Assembly (NCBI GenBank): GCA_934394615.1
Contig: CAKRRJ010000010.1
Span: forward strand, 1-40,507
Source: an uncultured Lachnospiraceae bacterium
GTDB taxonomy: Bacteria > Bacillota > Clostridia > Lachnospirales > Lachnospiraceae
DNA: 40,507 nt
Reading direction: 5' to 3'
A model generated the notes under the pieces. The model saw nothing but the letters and a program-made list of their open reading frames with translations, had not been told where the DNA came from and made no database searches. A program made the position numbers and the translations under genes. Of the stretch, positions 24,797 to 32,451 are shown piece after piece (position 1 is the stretch's first letter; each line of letters opens with the position of its first letter).

Positions 24797-25678
24797 ATGA
24801 CAGGAAAAATCATAAAAGGAATTGCAGGTTTTTACTATGTCCACGACGGGCATGAAAAAGTCTATGCCTGCAAGGCAAAGGGAATCTTCCGCAACCGCGG
24901 CATCAAGCCAGTGGTCGGAGATAATGTAGAATTTACTGTTCTGGATGAGGAGACACAGGAGGGAAATGTGGATGAGATCCTTCCCAGAAAAAATGTGCTG
25001 ATTCGTCCTGCGTCCGCCAATGTGGACCAGGCACTCGTGGTGTTTGCGGTAACCCAGCCGGACCCGAATTTCAACCTGCTGGACCGTTTCCTCATCATGA
25101 TGCTGGCCCAGGATATCCCGGTCACGATCTGCTTTAACAAGACAGATCTGGACGCGGATGGGAAGCAGGAGGAGTACCGCCATATCTACGAGCAGGCCGG
25201 ATATCCGGTCATGTTCGTGAGCACCTACGAAAAGTCCGGCGTGGATGCCGTGCGGGATTACCTGCGCGGAAAGACCACGATCCTGGCAGGTCCGTCCGGT
25301 GTTGGCAAATCCTCGCTCACGAACCTGCTTCAGCCAGAGGCGGCGATGGAGACCGGAAGCATAAGCGAGAAGATCAAGCGAGGAAAGCATACGACCCGGC
25401 ACGCGGAGCTGTTCTGTGTGGAGGAGGATACCTATTTAATGGATACTCCGGGCTTTTCTTCCATGTATCTGGAGGAGATCGAGCCGCAGGAGTTAAAGGA
25501 TTACTTCCCGGAGTTTGAGCAGTATGAGGCGGACTGCCGGTTTCAGGCAGACTGTGTGCACATCGGGGAGCCGGTGTGCGGCGTGAAAGCAGCGCTGGCA
25601 GAGGGAAAGATCAGCCAGAGCCGCTACGACAACTATGGACTCTTATATCAGGAATTAAAAAACCGCAGAAAATATTAA
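24797..25678 (+). CDS. rsgA: Small ribosomal subunit biogenesis GTPase
   Basis: This 293-residue protein is a circularly permuted GTPase that checks late 30S assembly. An N-terminal OB fold is followed by G4 (CFNKTD near residue 115), then G1 (AGPSGVGKSSL near 165-175) and G3 (DTPGFSS near 216). The C-terminal zinc motif has Cys residues in ADCRFQADCVHIGEPVCG (about 252-270). The G4-before-G1 order is diagnostic. It starts 16 bases after prkC in the same transcript and leads into rpe. Confidence 0.96.
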   Translation: MTGKIIKGIAGFYYVHDGHEKVYACKAKGIFRNRGIKPVVGDNVEFTVLDEETQEGNVDEILPRKNVLIRPASANVDQALVVFAVTQPDPNFNLLDRFLIMMLAQDIPVTICFNKTDLDADGKQEEYRHIYEQAGYPVMFVSTYEKSGVDAVRDYLRGKTTILAGPSGVGKSSLTNLLQPEAAMETGSISEKIKRGKHTTRHAELFCVEEDTYLMDTPGFSSMYLEEIEPQELKDYFPEFEQYEADCRFQADCVHIGEPVCGVKAALAEGKISQSRYDNYGLLYQELKNRRKY

Positions 25679-25721
25679 AATGCGGCCAACAATACGAGGG
25701 AATGAAGGAGTAACAGACAAA

Positions 25722-26384
25722 ATGTATATTTTAGCACCGTCAATTCTGGCAGCAGATTTTGGAGATTTAAGACATGAGGTTCAGACCGTGGCCGAGGCTG
25801 GAGCGCAGTACATCCACATTGATGTGATGGATGGTATGTTTGTGCCGAGCATTTCTTTTGGCATGCCGGTCATCAAGAGCATTCGCTCCTGCACCGACAA
25901 AGTGTTCGATGTTCATATGATGGTGGAGGAGCCGGGGCGATACGCGGCAGACTTAAAGGAAGCCGGAGCAGACCTGCTCTGTGTGCATCAGGAGGCATGC
26001 TGCCATCTGGACCGCACCATCAACCAGATTAAGGAGCTTGGCATGAAGGTGGGTGTGGCGCTCAATCCGGCAACCCCGGTCGAGACGCTTTCCTGTGTGC
26101 TGGATCAGGTGGACATGATTCTTCTTATGTCCGTAAATCCGGGCTTTGGCGGCCAGAAGTTCATTCCTTATACCATCGACAAGATCAAGAAGCTGCGTGC
26201 CATGTTAAATGAGCGCGGCTTAAAGACCGATATTCAGGTCGATGGCGGTGTTGGCCTTGGCAATGTAAGGGAACTGATGGAAGCAGGAGCAAATGTCTTT
26301 GTGGCCGGAAGCGCCGTCTATAAAAACGACGCGGCAGCCAACGTAAAGGCATTTCTCGAGATCTTTGGAGAGGCTGAAAAGTAA
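25722..26384 (+). CDS. rpe: Ribulose-phosphate 3-epimerase
   Basis: The 220-residue TIM-barrel enzyme interconverts ribulose-5-phosphate and xylulose-5-phosphate in the pentose phosphate pathway. Signature motifs are LAPSILAADFG at the N-terminus, HIDVMDGMFVPSISFG near 32-47, VHMMVEEP near 64, SVNPGFGGQKF near 138-148, and DGGV near 173. ATG 25722 is chosen because AAGGAG lies upstream and the protein then begins exactly at the family start; the longer reading from 25680 is rejected. Its stop abuts the thiN start with no gap. Confidence 0.96.
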   Translation: MYILAPSILAADFGDLRHEVQTVAEAGAQYIHIDVMDGMFVPSISFGMPVIKSIRSCTDKVFDVHMMVEEPGRYAADLKEAGADLLCVHQEACCHLDRTINQIKELGMKVGVALNPATPVETLSCVLDQVDMILLMSVNPGFGGQKFIPYTIDKIKKLRAMLNERGLKTDIQVDGGVGLGNVRELMEAGANVFVAGSAVYKNDAAANVKAFLEIFGEAEK

Positions 26385-27047
26385 ATGAGAAAATGTCTGA
26401 TCCTGACGGGCGGAAAGCTGGATATGGCTTTTGCCCGCTCCTTTTTGGAAAAAGAAACATTTGATAAGATCATAGCGGTGGATGGCGGGTTAAAGGCTGT
26501 AAAGGAACTTGGTCTGGTTCCGGACTATATCGTGGGCGATTTTGATTCGGTCTCTGATGAAATCCGTGAAGAGTTCCGCCAGTATCCGTATATTGTGTGG
26601 GAACAGCACAAGCCGGAGAAAAATGAGACCGATACGGAGCTTGCGAGAAACCGGGCGCTCACGCTTTCCTGCGATGAGATCGTGTTTCTTGGCGCGACCG
26701 GCGGACGCATTGACCATATGATCGGCAATATCCACGCGCTGAAAGCCTGCATGGAGCAGGGGACTGAGGCTTATATCGTGGATTCCCGCAACCGTCTGTG
26801 CCTGGTGGACGGGGAGAAACACTTCCAGAAAGATAGCCAGTGGGGAAAATATATTTCCTTTGCGCCGTACACGGAAGAAGTGAGCGGAATTACGCTGACC
26901 GGATTTAAGTATTCCTTAAAGGATAAGACGATCCGGCGCGGCGAGGAAGTGGGACTCTGTATCAGCAATGAGATCGCTGCAGATGCGGATGAGGCTGTGA
27001 TCACGCTGGAAGAGGGAGTTCTCATCTGCATTGAATCCCGTGACTAG
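26385..27047 (+). CDS. thiN: Thiamine diphosphokinase
   Basis: This 220-residue enzyme transfers pyrophosphate from ATP to thiamine, giving the cofactor thiamine diphosphate. Recognisable motifs are AVDGGLKAV near residue 31, the metal-binding VGDFDSVS near 49-56, NETDTELAR near 80-88, and GATGGRIDHMIGN near 102-114. A C-terminal beta domain follows. It begins directly after the rpe stop and closes the long priA-to-thiN run. The rpe-thiN order after rsgA is common in Firmicutes. Confidence 0.94.
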   Translation: MRKCLILTGGKLDMAFARSFLEKETFDKIIAVDGGLKAVKELGLVPDYIVGDFDSVSDEIREEFRQYPYIVWEQHKPEKNETDTELARNRALTLSCDEIVFLGATGGRIDHMIGNIHALKACMEQGTEAYIVDSRNRLCLVDGEKHFQKDSQWGKYISFAPYTEEVSGITLTGFKYSLKDKTIRRGEEVGLCISNEIAADADEAVITLEEGVLICIESRD

Positions 27048-27121
27048 GCAGCCGGACGGTGCAGTTTGTGCCGGAAATATCGATGCAGTCACAACTGGAC
27101 TGGTTAAAAATATCAAAACTG

Positions 27122-27190
27122 GATATTAATATCATTCCACCTGCGTGCTATGATAGGCGGCATAATAAAAATGCCTGTGGACCTGACAGG
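27122..27190 (+). promoter_or_regulatory. Palindrome and competing hairpins in the leader of the ECF S-component gene
   Basis: GATATTAATATC at 27122-27133 is a perfect 12-base palindrome and could be an operator. Downstream, GGCAT (27159-27163) pairs with ATGCC (27171-27175), while CCTGT (27174-27178) pairs with ACAGG (27186-27190). These two stems share bases and exclude each other. The arrangement could be a small riboswitch or attenuator, but I do not recognise a class. I see no TPP-box pattern such as CUGAGA. Confidence 0.35.
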
Positions 27191-27230
27191 AAAGCAGTGC
27201 ATCCTACAAAAGCAGCAAGGGAGAATGATT

Positions 27231-27827
27231 ATGAAAAACAGAGACAACGACAAAGTATATAAGCTGGTGCTTACAGCACTGATGGCGGCCCTGTGTTATG
27301 TGGCCTTTACCTTCTTAAAGATTCCGATCCCGACTCCGGGCGGAGACACCACCGCGCTTCACATCGGCAACGCGTTCTGTGTTCTGGCAGCGCTCCTTCT
27401 TGGCGGCGGTTACGGCGGCGTGGCAGGTTCCCTCGGCATGACGATCGCTGACCTTTTAGATCCGGTTTACATCACCAGCGCTCCGAAGACCTTTATCTTA
27501 AAGCTCTGCATCGGCCTGATCGCAGGTTTTGTGGCACACAACATCGCGCACATCACCGAGGACCACGACAGCAAGTACATTGTAAAATGGTCCCTCATCG
27601 CATCCATCGCGGGACTTGGATTTAACGTCGTTATGGACCCGATCGTGGGTTACTTCTATAAGAATTACATTCTTGGCGTGGAGTCTTCCGCAGCAAAGAT
27701 CATGGCAACCTGGGCCGCAGGCGCAACCCTGGTGAATGCCATTGTGGGAACCATCGTAGTGGTAGTAGTTTACATGGCCGTTCGTCCGGTACTGAAAAAA
27801 GCCGGTCTTTTCATGAAAATTAAATAA
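27231..27827 (+). CDS. ECF transporter S component, substrate unknown
   Basis: The 198-residue protein has about six membrane helices and the look of an ECF transporter substrate-binding (S) subunit: LVLTALMAALCYVAFTFLKIPIP in helix 1, then GDTTALHIGNAFCVLAALLLGGGYGGVAGSLG, where the Gly-rich turn and Ala-rich helix 1 would contact the shared EcfT. S components capture vitamins or other small molecules and pair with EcfA/A'/T encoded elsewhere. Adjacency to thiN might suggest thiamine, but the protein does not look like ThiT, and the nucleoside island lies on the other side. ATG 27231 follows AAGGGAG by about 9 bases; the longer reading from 27150 is not supported. A terminator follows. Confidence 0.75.
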   Translation: MKNRDNDKVYKLVLTALMAALCYVAFTFLKIPIPTPGGDTTALHIGNAFCVLAALLLGGGYGGVAGSLGMTIADLLDPVYITSAPKTFILKLCIGLIAGFVAHNIAHITEDHDSKYIVKWSLIASIAGLGFNVVMDPIVGYFYKNYILGVESSAAKIMATWAAGATLVNAIVGTIVVVVVYMAVRPVLKKAGLFMKIK

Positions 27828-27837
27828 TATGCAGAAG

Positions 27838-27882
27838 AGGATAATTTTATGTAAAAGTTACGTAAAATTATCCTTTTCTTTT
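27838..27882 (+). terminator. Intrinsic terminator after the ECF S-component gene
   Basis: AGGATAATTTTA (27838-27849) pairs perfectly over 12 bases with TAAAATTATCCT (27863-27874) and is followed by the T-rich TTTCTTTT. It separates the S-component transcript from the nucleoside island. Confidence 0.85.
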
Positions 27883-27899
27883 GTGCAAAATAATGTTAG

Positions 27900-27905
27900 T
27901 ATAAG
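27900..27905 (+). promoter_or_regulatory. -10 candidate for the BMP lipoprotein gene
   Basis: TATAAG at 27900-27905 lies 42 bases before the start codon, just after the terminator. No convincing -35 is visible; the region is T-rich. A promoter must lie in this spacer given the strong terminator before it. Confidence 0.3.
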
Positions 27906-27947
27906 AATAAGGCTTTTTTGCCGAAAAACAAAAAAGGAGAGAATACT

Positions 27948-29051
27948 ATGAAAAAAAGAATCCTTGCTGTCGTTTTAGCTGGTACCATGGCAGCATCCAT
28001 GACTGCATGTGGAGGCAGCAGCTCCAACAGCACTACCGAGACCACTGCAGCAAAAGAAGCAGCTGATACCGCAGAAAAGACTGAGGGAGCAGAGAAGGCA
28101 GACGCAAAGGACGCATCTGAGTTCAAGATCGGCCTTATCACCGATGTAGGCGGCGTAAATGACGGTTCCTTCAACCAGTCCTCATGGGAAGGCCTTGAAA
28201 GAGCAGGCGAGGAGCTTGGTGTTACCGTAAACTACTTAGAGTCCGCAACTGATGCAGACTACGCTCCGAACATGGAGACTTTTGTAGATGAGGACTATGA
28301 CCTCATCATCAGCGTAGGTTACATGCTGGCAGATGCTACCAGAGCAGCTGCAGAGGCTAACCCGGATACCAAGTTCGCTATCATCGATGATTCTTCCATC
28401 GATCTTCCGAACGTAACCAGCCTTATCTTCCACGCTGAGCAGGCTTCCTACCTGGTAGGTTATGTAGCAGGCCTTACCACCAAGACCAACAACATTGGTT
28501 TTGTAGTTGGTATGACCAACGAGACCATGAACCAGTTCGGTTACGGTTACTGCGCAGGCGCAATCGACGCAAACCCGGATATCACCGTCCAGCAGTTCAA
28601 CGCAAACTCCTTCGCTGATTCCGCTACCGGTAAGACCATGGCAAACACCGCTATCACCAACGGTGCTGACATCGTATTCCAGGCAGCAGGCGCTACCGGC
28701 CTTGGCGTTATTGAGGCATGCCAGGAGGCTGGCGTATACGCAATCGGCGTAGACAGCGACCAGTCCAGCATCGCTCCGAATACCGTTCTGACTTCCGCTA
28801 TGAAGCGTGTAGACAACGCTGTATACACCACAGTAGAAGAGCTCATCGCTGGTACCCTTGAGGGCGGCGTACAGTCCTTCGATCTGGCAGCAGGCGGCGT
28901 AGATATCGCACCGAGCCAGGATCTGATCGCACCGGAAGTAATCTCCGCAGTTGATGAAGTGAAAGAGAAGATCATCAGCGGTGAGATTATTGTTCCGGAA
29001 GACAAGGAGTCTTTCGAGGCAGCTTACGGCGATGTATATCAGTTAGACTAA
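27948..29051 (+). CDS. BMP-family nucleoside-binding lipoprotein of an ABC transporter
   Basis: This 367-residue protein has a lipoprotein signal peptide (MKKRILAVVLAGTMAASMTAC, lipobox ending at Cys near residue 21) and a Ser/Thr/Glu/Ala-rich spacer. The periplasmic-binding fold of the BmpA/PnrA family follows, with IGLITDVGGVNDGSFNQSSWEGL near residues 60-82 and SVGYMLADATR near 122. BMP proteins bind purine and pyrimidine nucleosides. The matching ATPase and permeases lie 4.4 kb downstream in the same island. Codon use shows few GCG and GTG codons and many GCA, GTA and AAC, suggesting very high expression. AAAGGAGA precedes ATG 27948; the reading from 27918 adds ten residues before the signal peptide and is rejected. 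Confidence 0.93.
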   Translation: MKKRILAVVLAGTMAASMTACGGSSSNSTTETTAAKEAADTAEKTEGAEKADAKDASEFKIGLITDVGGVNDGSFNQSSWEGLERAGEELGVTVNYLESATDADYAPNMETFVDEDYDLIISVGYMLADATRAAAEANPDTKFAIIDDSSIDLPNVTSLIFHAEQASYLVGYVAGLTTKTNNIGFVVGMTNETMNQFGYGYCAGAIDANPDITVQQFNANSFADSATGKTMANTAITNGADIVFQAAGATGLGVIEACQEAGVYAIGVDSDQSSIAPNTVLTSAMKRVDNAVYTTVEELIAGTLEGGVQSFDLAAGGVDIAPSQDLIAPEVISAVDEVKEKIISGEIIVPEDKESFEAAYGDVYQLD

Positions 29052-29085
29052 GTTTTACCAACAGCAAAAACCAGACAATTTGGCG

Positions 29086-29111
29086 CGGGGCCCGCAAAGA
29101 TGCGGACCCCG
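29086..29111 (+). terminator. GC-rich hairpin after the BMP lipoprotein gene (terminator-like, no U-tract)
   Basis: CGGGG (29086-29090) pairs with CCCCG (29107-29111), and after one C-A mismatch CCGC (29092-29095) pairs with GCGG (29102-29105), with a six-base loop. The downstream sequence TGTTGCTATG lacks a clean T-run. It may be an inefficient terminator or a 3' stabiliser that raises lipoprotein mRNA over downstream genes. Confidence 0.5.
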
Positions 29112-29259
29112 TGTTGCTATGTAAAAAGCAAGGATTTTTGAAAGCAAAAATAGTAAAATCTGCCAAATGGCAAAAATGTAGGGGAAACGCGGCTTAAAAC
29201 TGACATTTGTCCTTTCTTGTTTGGGGAAAATGTGATATAAACATATTAGAATATGACGA

Positions 29260-29328
29260 GTGCAAGAGAGTCATAAGCGTGCTTGCACGCTTATGGCGAA
29301 CGACGAGGCAATCGAGTGACAACGTCAC
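29260..29328 (+). other. Structured leader upstream of the Crp/Fnr-family gene
   Basis: CATAAGCGTGC and GCACGCTTATG form a perfect 11-bp hairpin with a two-base centre at 29272-29295. GTGCAAG (29260-29266) can instead pair with CTTGCAC (29282-29288), and GTGAC-AAC-GTCAC lies at 29316-29328. The 29052-29360 spacer (309 bases) otherwise holds the GC-rich hairpin above and an AT-rich stretch with TATAAA near 29236. No gene is supported in it; the ORF reading from 29283 is an N-terminal extension without a binding site. Confidence 0.55.
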
Positions 29329-29360
29329 GAGAACGAGATAAAACCGGGGAAATGAACAAA

Positions 29361-30080
29361 ATGAGCGAAGCAGATGATGTGATCAGCAAACTGAGTGCGA
29401 AGCAGCAGAATTATTTGAACAGCTACTTGATGTATGCGCCGGAAAGCTTAAAGAGCAGCATCCAGGTGGTACGGATACCGGCGGGAACGACGTTTATCCA
29501 GGAGGGAGAACCGGTAGATAAGGTGTACATCCTTCTGCGCGGAAGCGTGTCCGCGGTCGATTACCGGGTGCGGGAAACCGTGTACGGCTTCTGCCATTTT
29601 GAACCGATCGAGATATTTGGAACCATGGAGCTTCTGGGTTATATGAGCCATTACAGGACGACGCTGGCAACCACCCAGGACAGCCTGTTTTTAAAGATAC
29701 CGGGAGATATCTGCAGAAAGTGGATCTTGAACGATGTATCAGCCCTGCGCCTGGAGACGCAGCGGATCATCGGCTATCTGCTGGAACAGTCCAGAAAAGA
29801 ACGGCTTTATGTCATGCTTCCCGGCAATGAACGGGTTTATCTCATTCTTACGAACTTATATGAGACCTATGGAAAACGCGATACCTACAGTGTTTACCTG
29901 AGCCGGAAGGATTTTTCCGAAGTTACGGGCGTGTCCGAGCGGACCATTACCAGGGCGCTAAAAGATCTGGAAGAGCAGGGACTGATTTCAAGAGACGGCT
30001 GGAATATCGTGATGACATGGGAACAGTACCAAAGAATCAGAAAACTGGTCAGAGTTCAGATCAACGAAACGGGGGAATGA
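29361..30080 (+). CDS. Crp/Fnr-family transcriptional regulator
   Basis: This 239-residue regulator has an N-terminal cyclic-nucleotide-binding-like beta barrel (residues 25-130, with IPAGTTFIQEGEPVDKVYILLRG), a dimerisation helix near 130-155, and a C-terminal winged helix-turn-helix. The recognition region is SRKDFSEVTGVSERTITRALKDLEEQGLIS (about 190-220). No cluster of four N-terminal cysteines as in Fnr is present, so an iron-sulfur oxygen sensor is unlikely. The ligand is unknown. It lies 3 bases before udp and is probably the local regulator of nucleoside use. Start: CGGGGA is about 10 bases before ATG 29361; ATG 29352 is possible but too close to it. Confidence 0.85.
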   Translation: MSEADDVISKLSAKQQNYLNSYLMYAPESLKSSIQVVRIPAGTTFIQEGEPVDKVYILLRGSVSAVDYRVRETVYGFCHFEPIEIFGTMELLGYMSHYRTTLATTQDSLFLKIPGDICRKWILNDVSALRLETQRIIGYLLEQSRKERLYVMLPGNERVYLILTNLYETYGKRDTYSVYLSRKDFSEVTGVSERTITRALKDLEEQGLISRDGWNIVMTWEQYQRIRKLVRVQINETGE

Positions 30081-30083
30081 CAA

Positions 30084-30869
30084 ATGAAGTATTCAGAAAA
30101 TCCGGATAAGCAGTATCATATTCAGGTGGGAAAAGGTGAAGTAGGACGCTATGTGATCCTTCCGGGAGATCCGAAGCGATGCGCCAAGATTGCGGCTTAC
30201 TTTGATGACGCGAAACTGGTGGCAGACAGCCGCGAGTATGTAACCTACACCGGTTATTTAGATGGTGTGAAGGTCAGTGTAACATCCACCGGAATCGGCG
30301 GCCCGTCCGCGTCCATTGCCATGGAAGAACTGGTCAAGTGCGGAGCGGATACCTTTATCCGTGTTGGTACCTGCGGCGGCATGCAGCTTGAAGTCAAGAG
30401 CGCTGACGTTGTTGTTGCGAGCGGAGCCATCCGCATGGAGGGAACGAGTAAGGAATACGCACCGATCGAGTTTCCTGCAGTAGCAGACCTGGATGTGACC
30501 AATGCGCTGCGAGCAGCCGCAAAGGATCTCGGCCAGACCTGCCATGTGGGCGTGGTACAGTGTAAGGACGCATTCTATGGCCAGCATTCCCCGGAGACCA
30601 TGCCGGTGAGCTACGAGCTTTTAAATAAATGGGAGGCGTGGAAGCGCCTTGGGTGCCTGGCATCCGAGATGGAATCCGCCGCACTGTTTATTGTGGCGAG
30701 TACCCTGCATGTGCGCTGTGGTTCTGTCTTTTTAGTCATGGCGAACCAGGAGCGGGAGAAGCAGGGACTGTCCAATCCGGTCGCCCACGATACGGATATG
30801 GCCATCCGTGTGGCTGTGGAGGCCATCCGGAAGCTGATTAGAGAAGATCATGAAAATCAGGAAAACTAA
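30084..30869 (+). CDS. udp: Uridine phosphorylase
   Basis: The 261-residue nucleoside phosphorylase splits uridine (and often deoxyuridine) with phosphate into uracil and (deoxy)ribose-1-phosphate. Family motifs are [10 protein letters not shown] near residues 23-32, [16 protein letters not shown] near 71-86, RVGTCGGM near 95-102 and the substrate-binding SEMESAAL near 194-201. It overlaps nothing but starts 3 bases after the Crp/Fnr-family gene, implying co-transcription. It supplies sugar-1-phosphate to the phosphopentomutase at 39245. Uridine specificity over other pyrimidine nucleosides is by family resemblance. Confidence 0.92.
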   Translation: MKYSENPDKQYHIQVGKGEVGRYVILPGDPKRCAKIAAYFDDAKLVADSREYVTYTGYLDGVKVSVTSTGIGGPSASIAMEELVKCGADTFIRVGTCGGMQLEVKSADVVVASGAIRMEGTSKEYAPIEFPAVADLDVTNALRAAAKDLGQTCHVGVVQCKDAFYGQHSPETMPVSYELLNKWEAWKRLGCLASEMESAALFIVASTLHVRCGSVFLVMANQEREKQGLSNPVAHDTDMAIRVAVEAIRKLIREDHENQEN

Positions 30870-30906
30870 AATATTCACATACATCATTTAGGAGGAAGTT
30901 GTTATT

Positions 30907-32451
30907 ATGCGTGACATTTCTATGGAAAGAGTCAACGAAACAAGAAAGAACATTCTGGAGATCATTGAGAGCGCAACCCTGACCCATGAGCAGAAACTGA
31001 CCTGCCTTGCGAACCAGGCAGATTCTCTTATGGAAGTGCTGGATCTCCCGGAGGGTCTGGACGAACTGTTAAACGTGCCGATCGACCGCAAGTGCATCTG
31101 CGACCTGTCTGAGGGACATGCGCCGATGCGTCCGCGCTACATCATCCCGGATTACGCAAAGTTTTTAAAAGAAGGAAGCAAATTCCTCCAGCTGGATCCG
31201 CCGACTGACCTGTACGAGGCATTAAACAGCCTGATGATCTTCTACAAGCATGTGCCGAGCGTGACCAACTACCCGGTATATGTGGGCCAGTTAGATGAGC
31301 TGTTAGAGCCGTACATTGACACCGTGGATGAGGCACAGGCAAAGAAAATGCTGAAGCTGTTCCTCACCCAGATGGACCGCACCATCCTGGATTCCTTCTC
31401 CCACGCAAACATCGGACCGCGTGATACCAAAGCAGGACGCCTGCTGTTAGAGGCTGAGAAGGAACTGGAGAATGCTGTTCCGAACTTAAGCTTCAAGTAC
31501 GACGAGGACATCACCCCGGATGAGTTCGCACTGAAAGCCATTGACTGCGCAATGCACAGCGCAAAGCCGAGCTTCGCAAACCACAAGATGTTCAAGAGCG
31601 AACTGGGCGAGGGTTATGTCATCGCAAGCTGCTACAACGGTCTTCTGCTTGGCGGCGGCGCTTATACCCTGTGCCGTCTGGTACTGGGCAACATCGCGAA
31701 GCGCGCGAAGAATATTCAGGACTTCAAGGAGCGTGAGCTTCCGTATGTGCTTGACATTATGGCACGCTACATGGACGCGAGAATCAAATTCGAGGTGGAA
31801 GAGAGCGGATTCTTCGAGAACAACTTCCTGGCAAAAGAAGGCTTCATCCACAGAGACCGCTTCTCTGGCATGTATGGCCTGGTAGGCCTGGCAGACTGTG
31901 TCAACATCCTCTTCGAGAAAGAGGGCATTGAGGGACGCTTCGGCCATGATGAAAACGCCAACAACCTGGGCGTTGAAATCATGGAGATCATCAAGGAGTT
32001 TAACTTAAACCACAAGAACAAATACTGTGAGGGAACCGGCGGACATTTCCTGCTTCACGCACAGGTAGGCCTGGCTGAGGATGAGAACGTAACTCCGGGA
32101 ACCAGAATCCCGATCGGCGAGGAACCGGACGAGCTCATCGATCAGTTAAACGTGCTGAAGAAGTTCCACAAGTACTTTACTTCCGGTACTGGCGATATCT
32201 TCCCGATTGACATGACGGTACACAGAAATCCGGAGTATGTGCTGGATATCATCAAAGGTTCCTTCAAGATGGATCTGCGTTACCTGTCCTTCTACTCCAG
32301 CGACAGCGACGTAATCCGCGTAACCGGATATCTGGTAAAACGTTCCGAGTTAGAAAAACTGGCAGGCGGTGAGGCAGTCCTTCAGGATACCACCGCACTG
32401 GGACTTGGCGCGGCAAGAAACGGACATATTCTGGAAAGAAAGGTGCGTTAA
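30907..32451 (+). CDS. yjjI: YjjI-family glycyl radical enzyme, substrate unknown
   Basis: This 514-residue protein matches the YjjI family of short glycyl radical enzymes. The C-terminal radical loop is DVIRVTGYLVK, with the radical-bearing Gly at residue 474, about 40 residues from the end. The likely active-site thiyl Cys is Cys242 in VIASCYNGLLLGGG, with another Cys at 256. It lacks the CxxP/E patterns of pyruvate formate-lyase or diol dehydratases and is some 250 residues shorter than those enzymes. TTAGGAGGAAG precedes the ATG. Its stop overlaps the activase start by one base. It sits between udp and a nucleoside transporter and upstream of deoD-deoC-cdd-deoB, so a role in using nucleosides or the deoxyribose and aldehyde products is likely, but the reaction is unknown. 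Confidence 0.9.
   Translation: MRDISMERVNETRKNILEIIESATLTHEQKLTCLANQADSLMEVLDLPEGLDELLNVPIDRKCICDLSEGHAPMRPRYIIPDYAKFLKEGSKFLQLDPPTDLYEALNSLMIFYKHVPSVTNYPVYVGQLDELLEPYIDTVDEAQAKKMLKLFLTQMDRTILDSFSHANIGPRDTKAGRLLLEAEKELENAVPNLSFKYDEDITPDEFALKAIDCAMHSAKPSFANHKMFKSELGEGYVIASCYNGLLLGGGAYTLCRLVLGNIAKRAKNIQDFKERELPYVLDIMARYMDARIKFEVEESGFFENNFLAKEGFIHRDRFSGMYGLVGLADCVNILFEKEGIEGRFGHDENANNLGVEIMEIIKEFNLNHKNKYCEGTGGHFLLHAQVGLAEDENVTPGTRIPIGEEPDELIDQLNVLKKFHKYFTSGTGDIFPIDMTVHRNPEYVLDIIKGSFKMDLRYLSFYSSDSDVIRVTGYLVKRSELEKLAGGEAVLQDTTALGLGAARNGHILERKVR

Noticed and set aside
27048..27230. TPP riboswitch upstream of the ECF S component
   Set aside because: Proximity to thiN made it attractive, but I could not find the conserved TPP-box segments in the right order.
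29225..29260. Crp-like operator (TGTGA half-site) before the regulator gene
   Set aside because: Only one half-site is present; a matching TCACA at the right distance is missing, so it is not reported as an operator.
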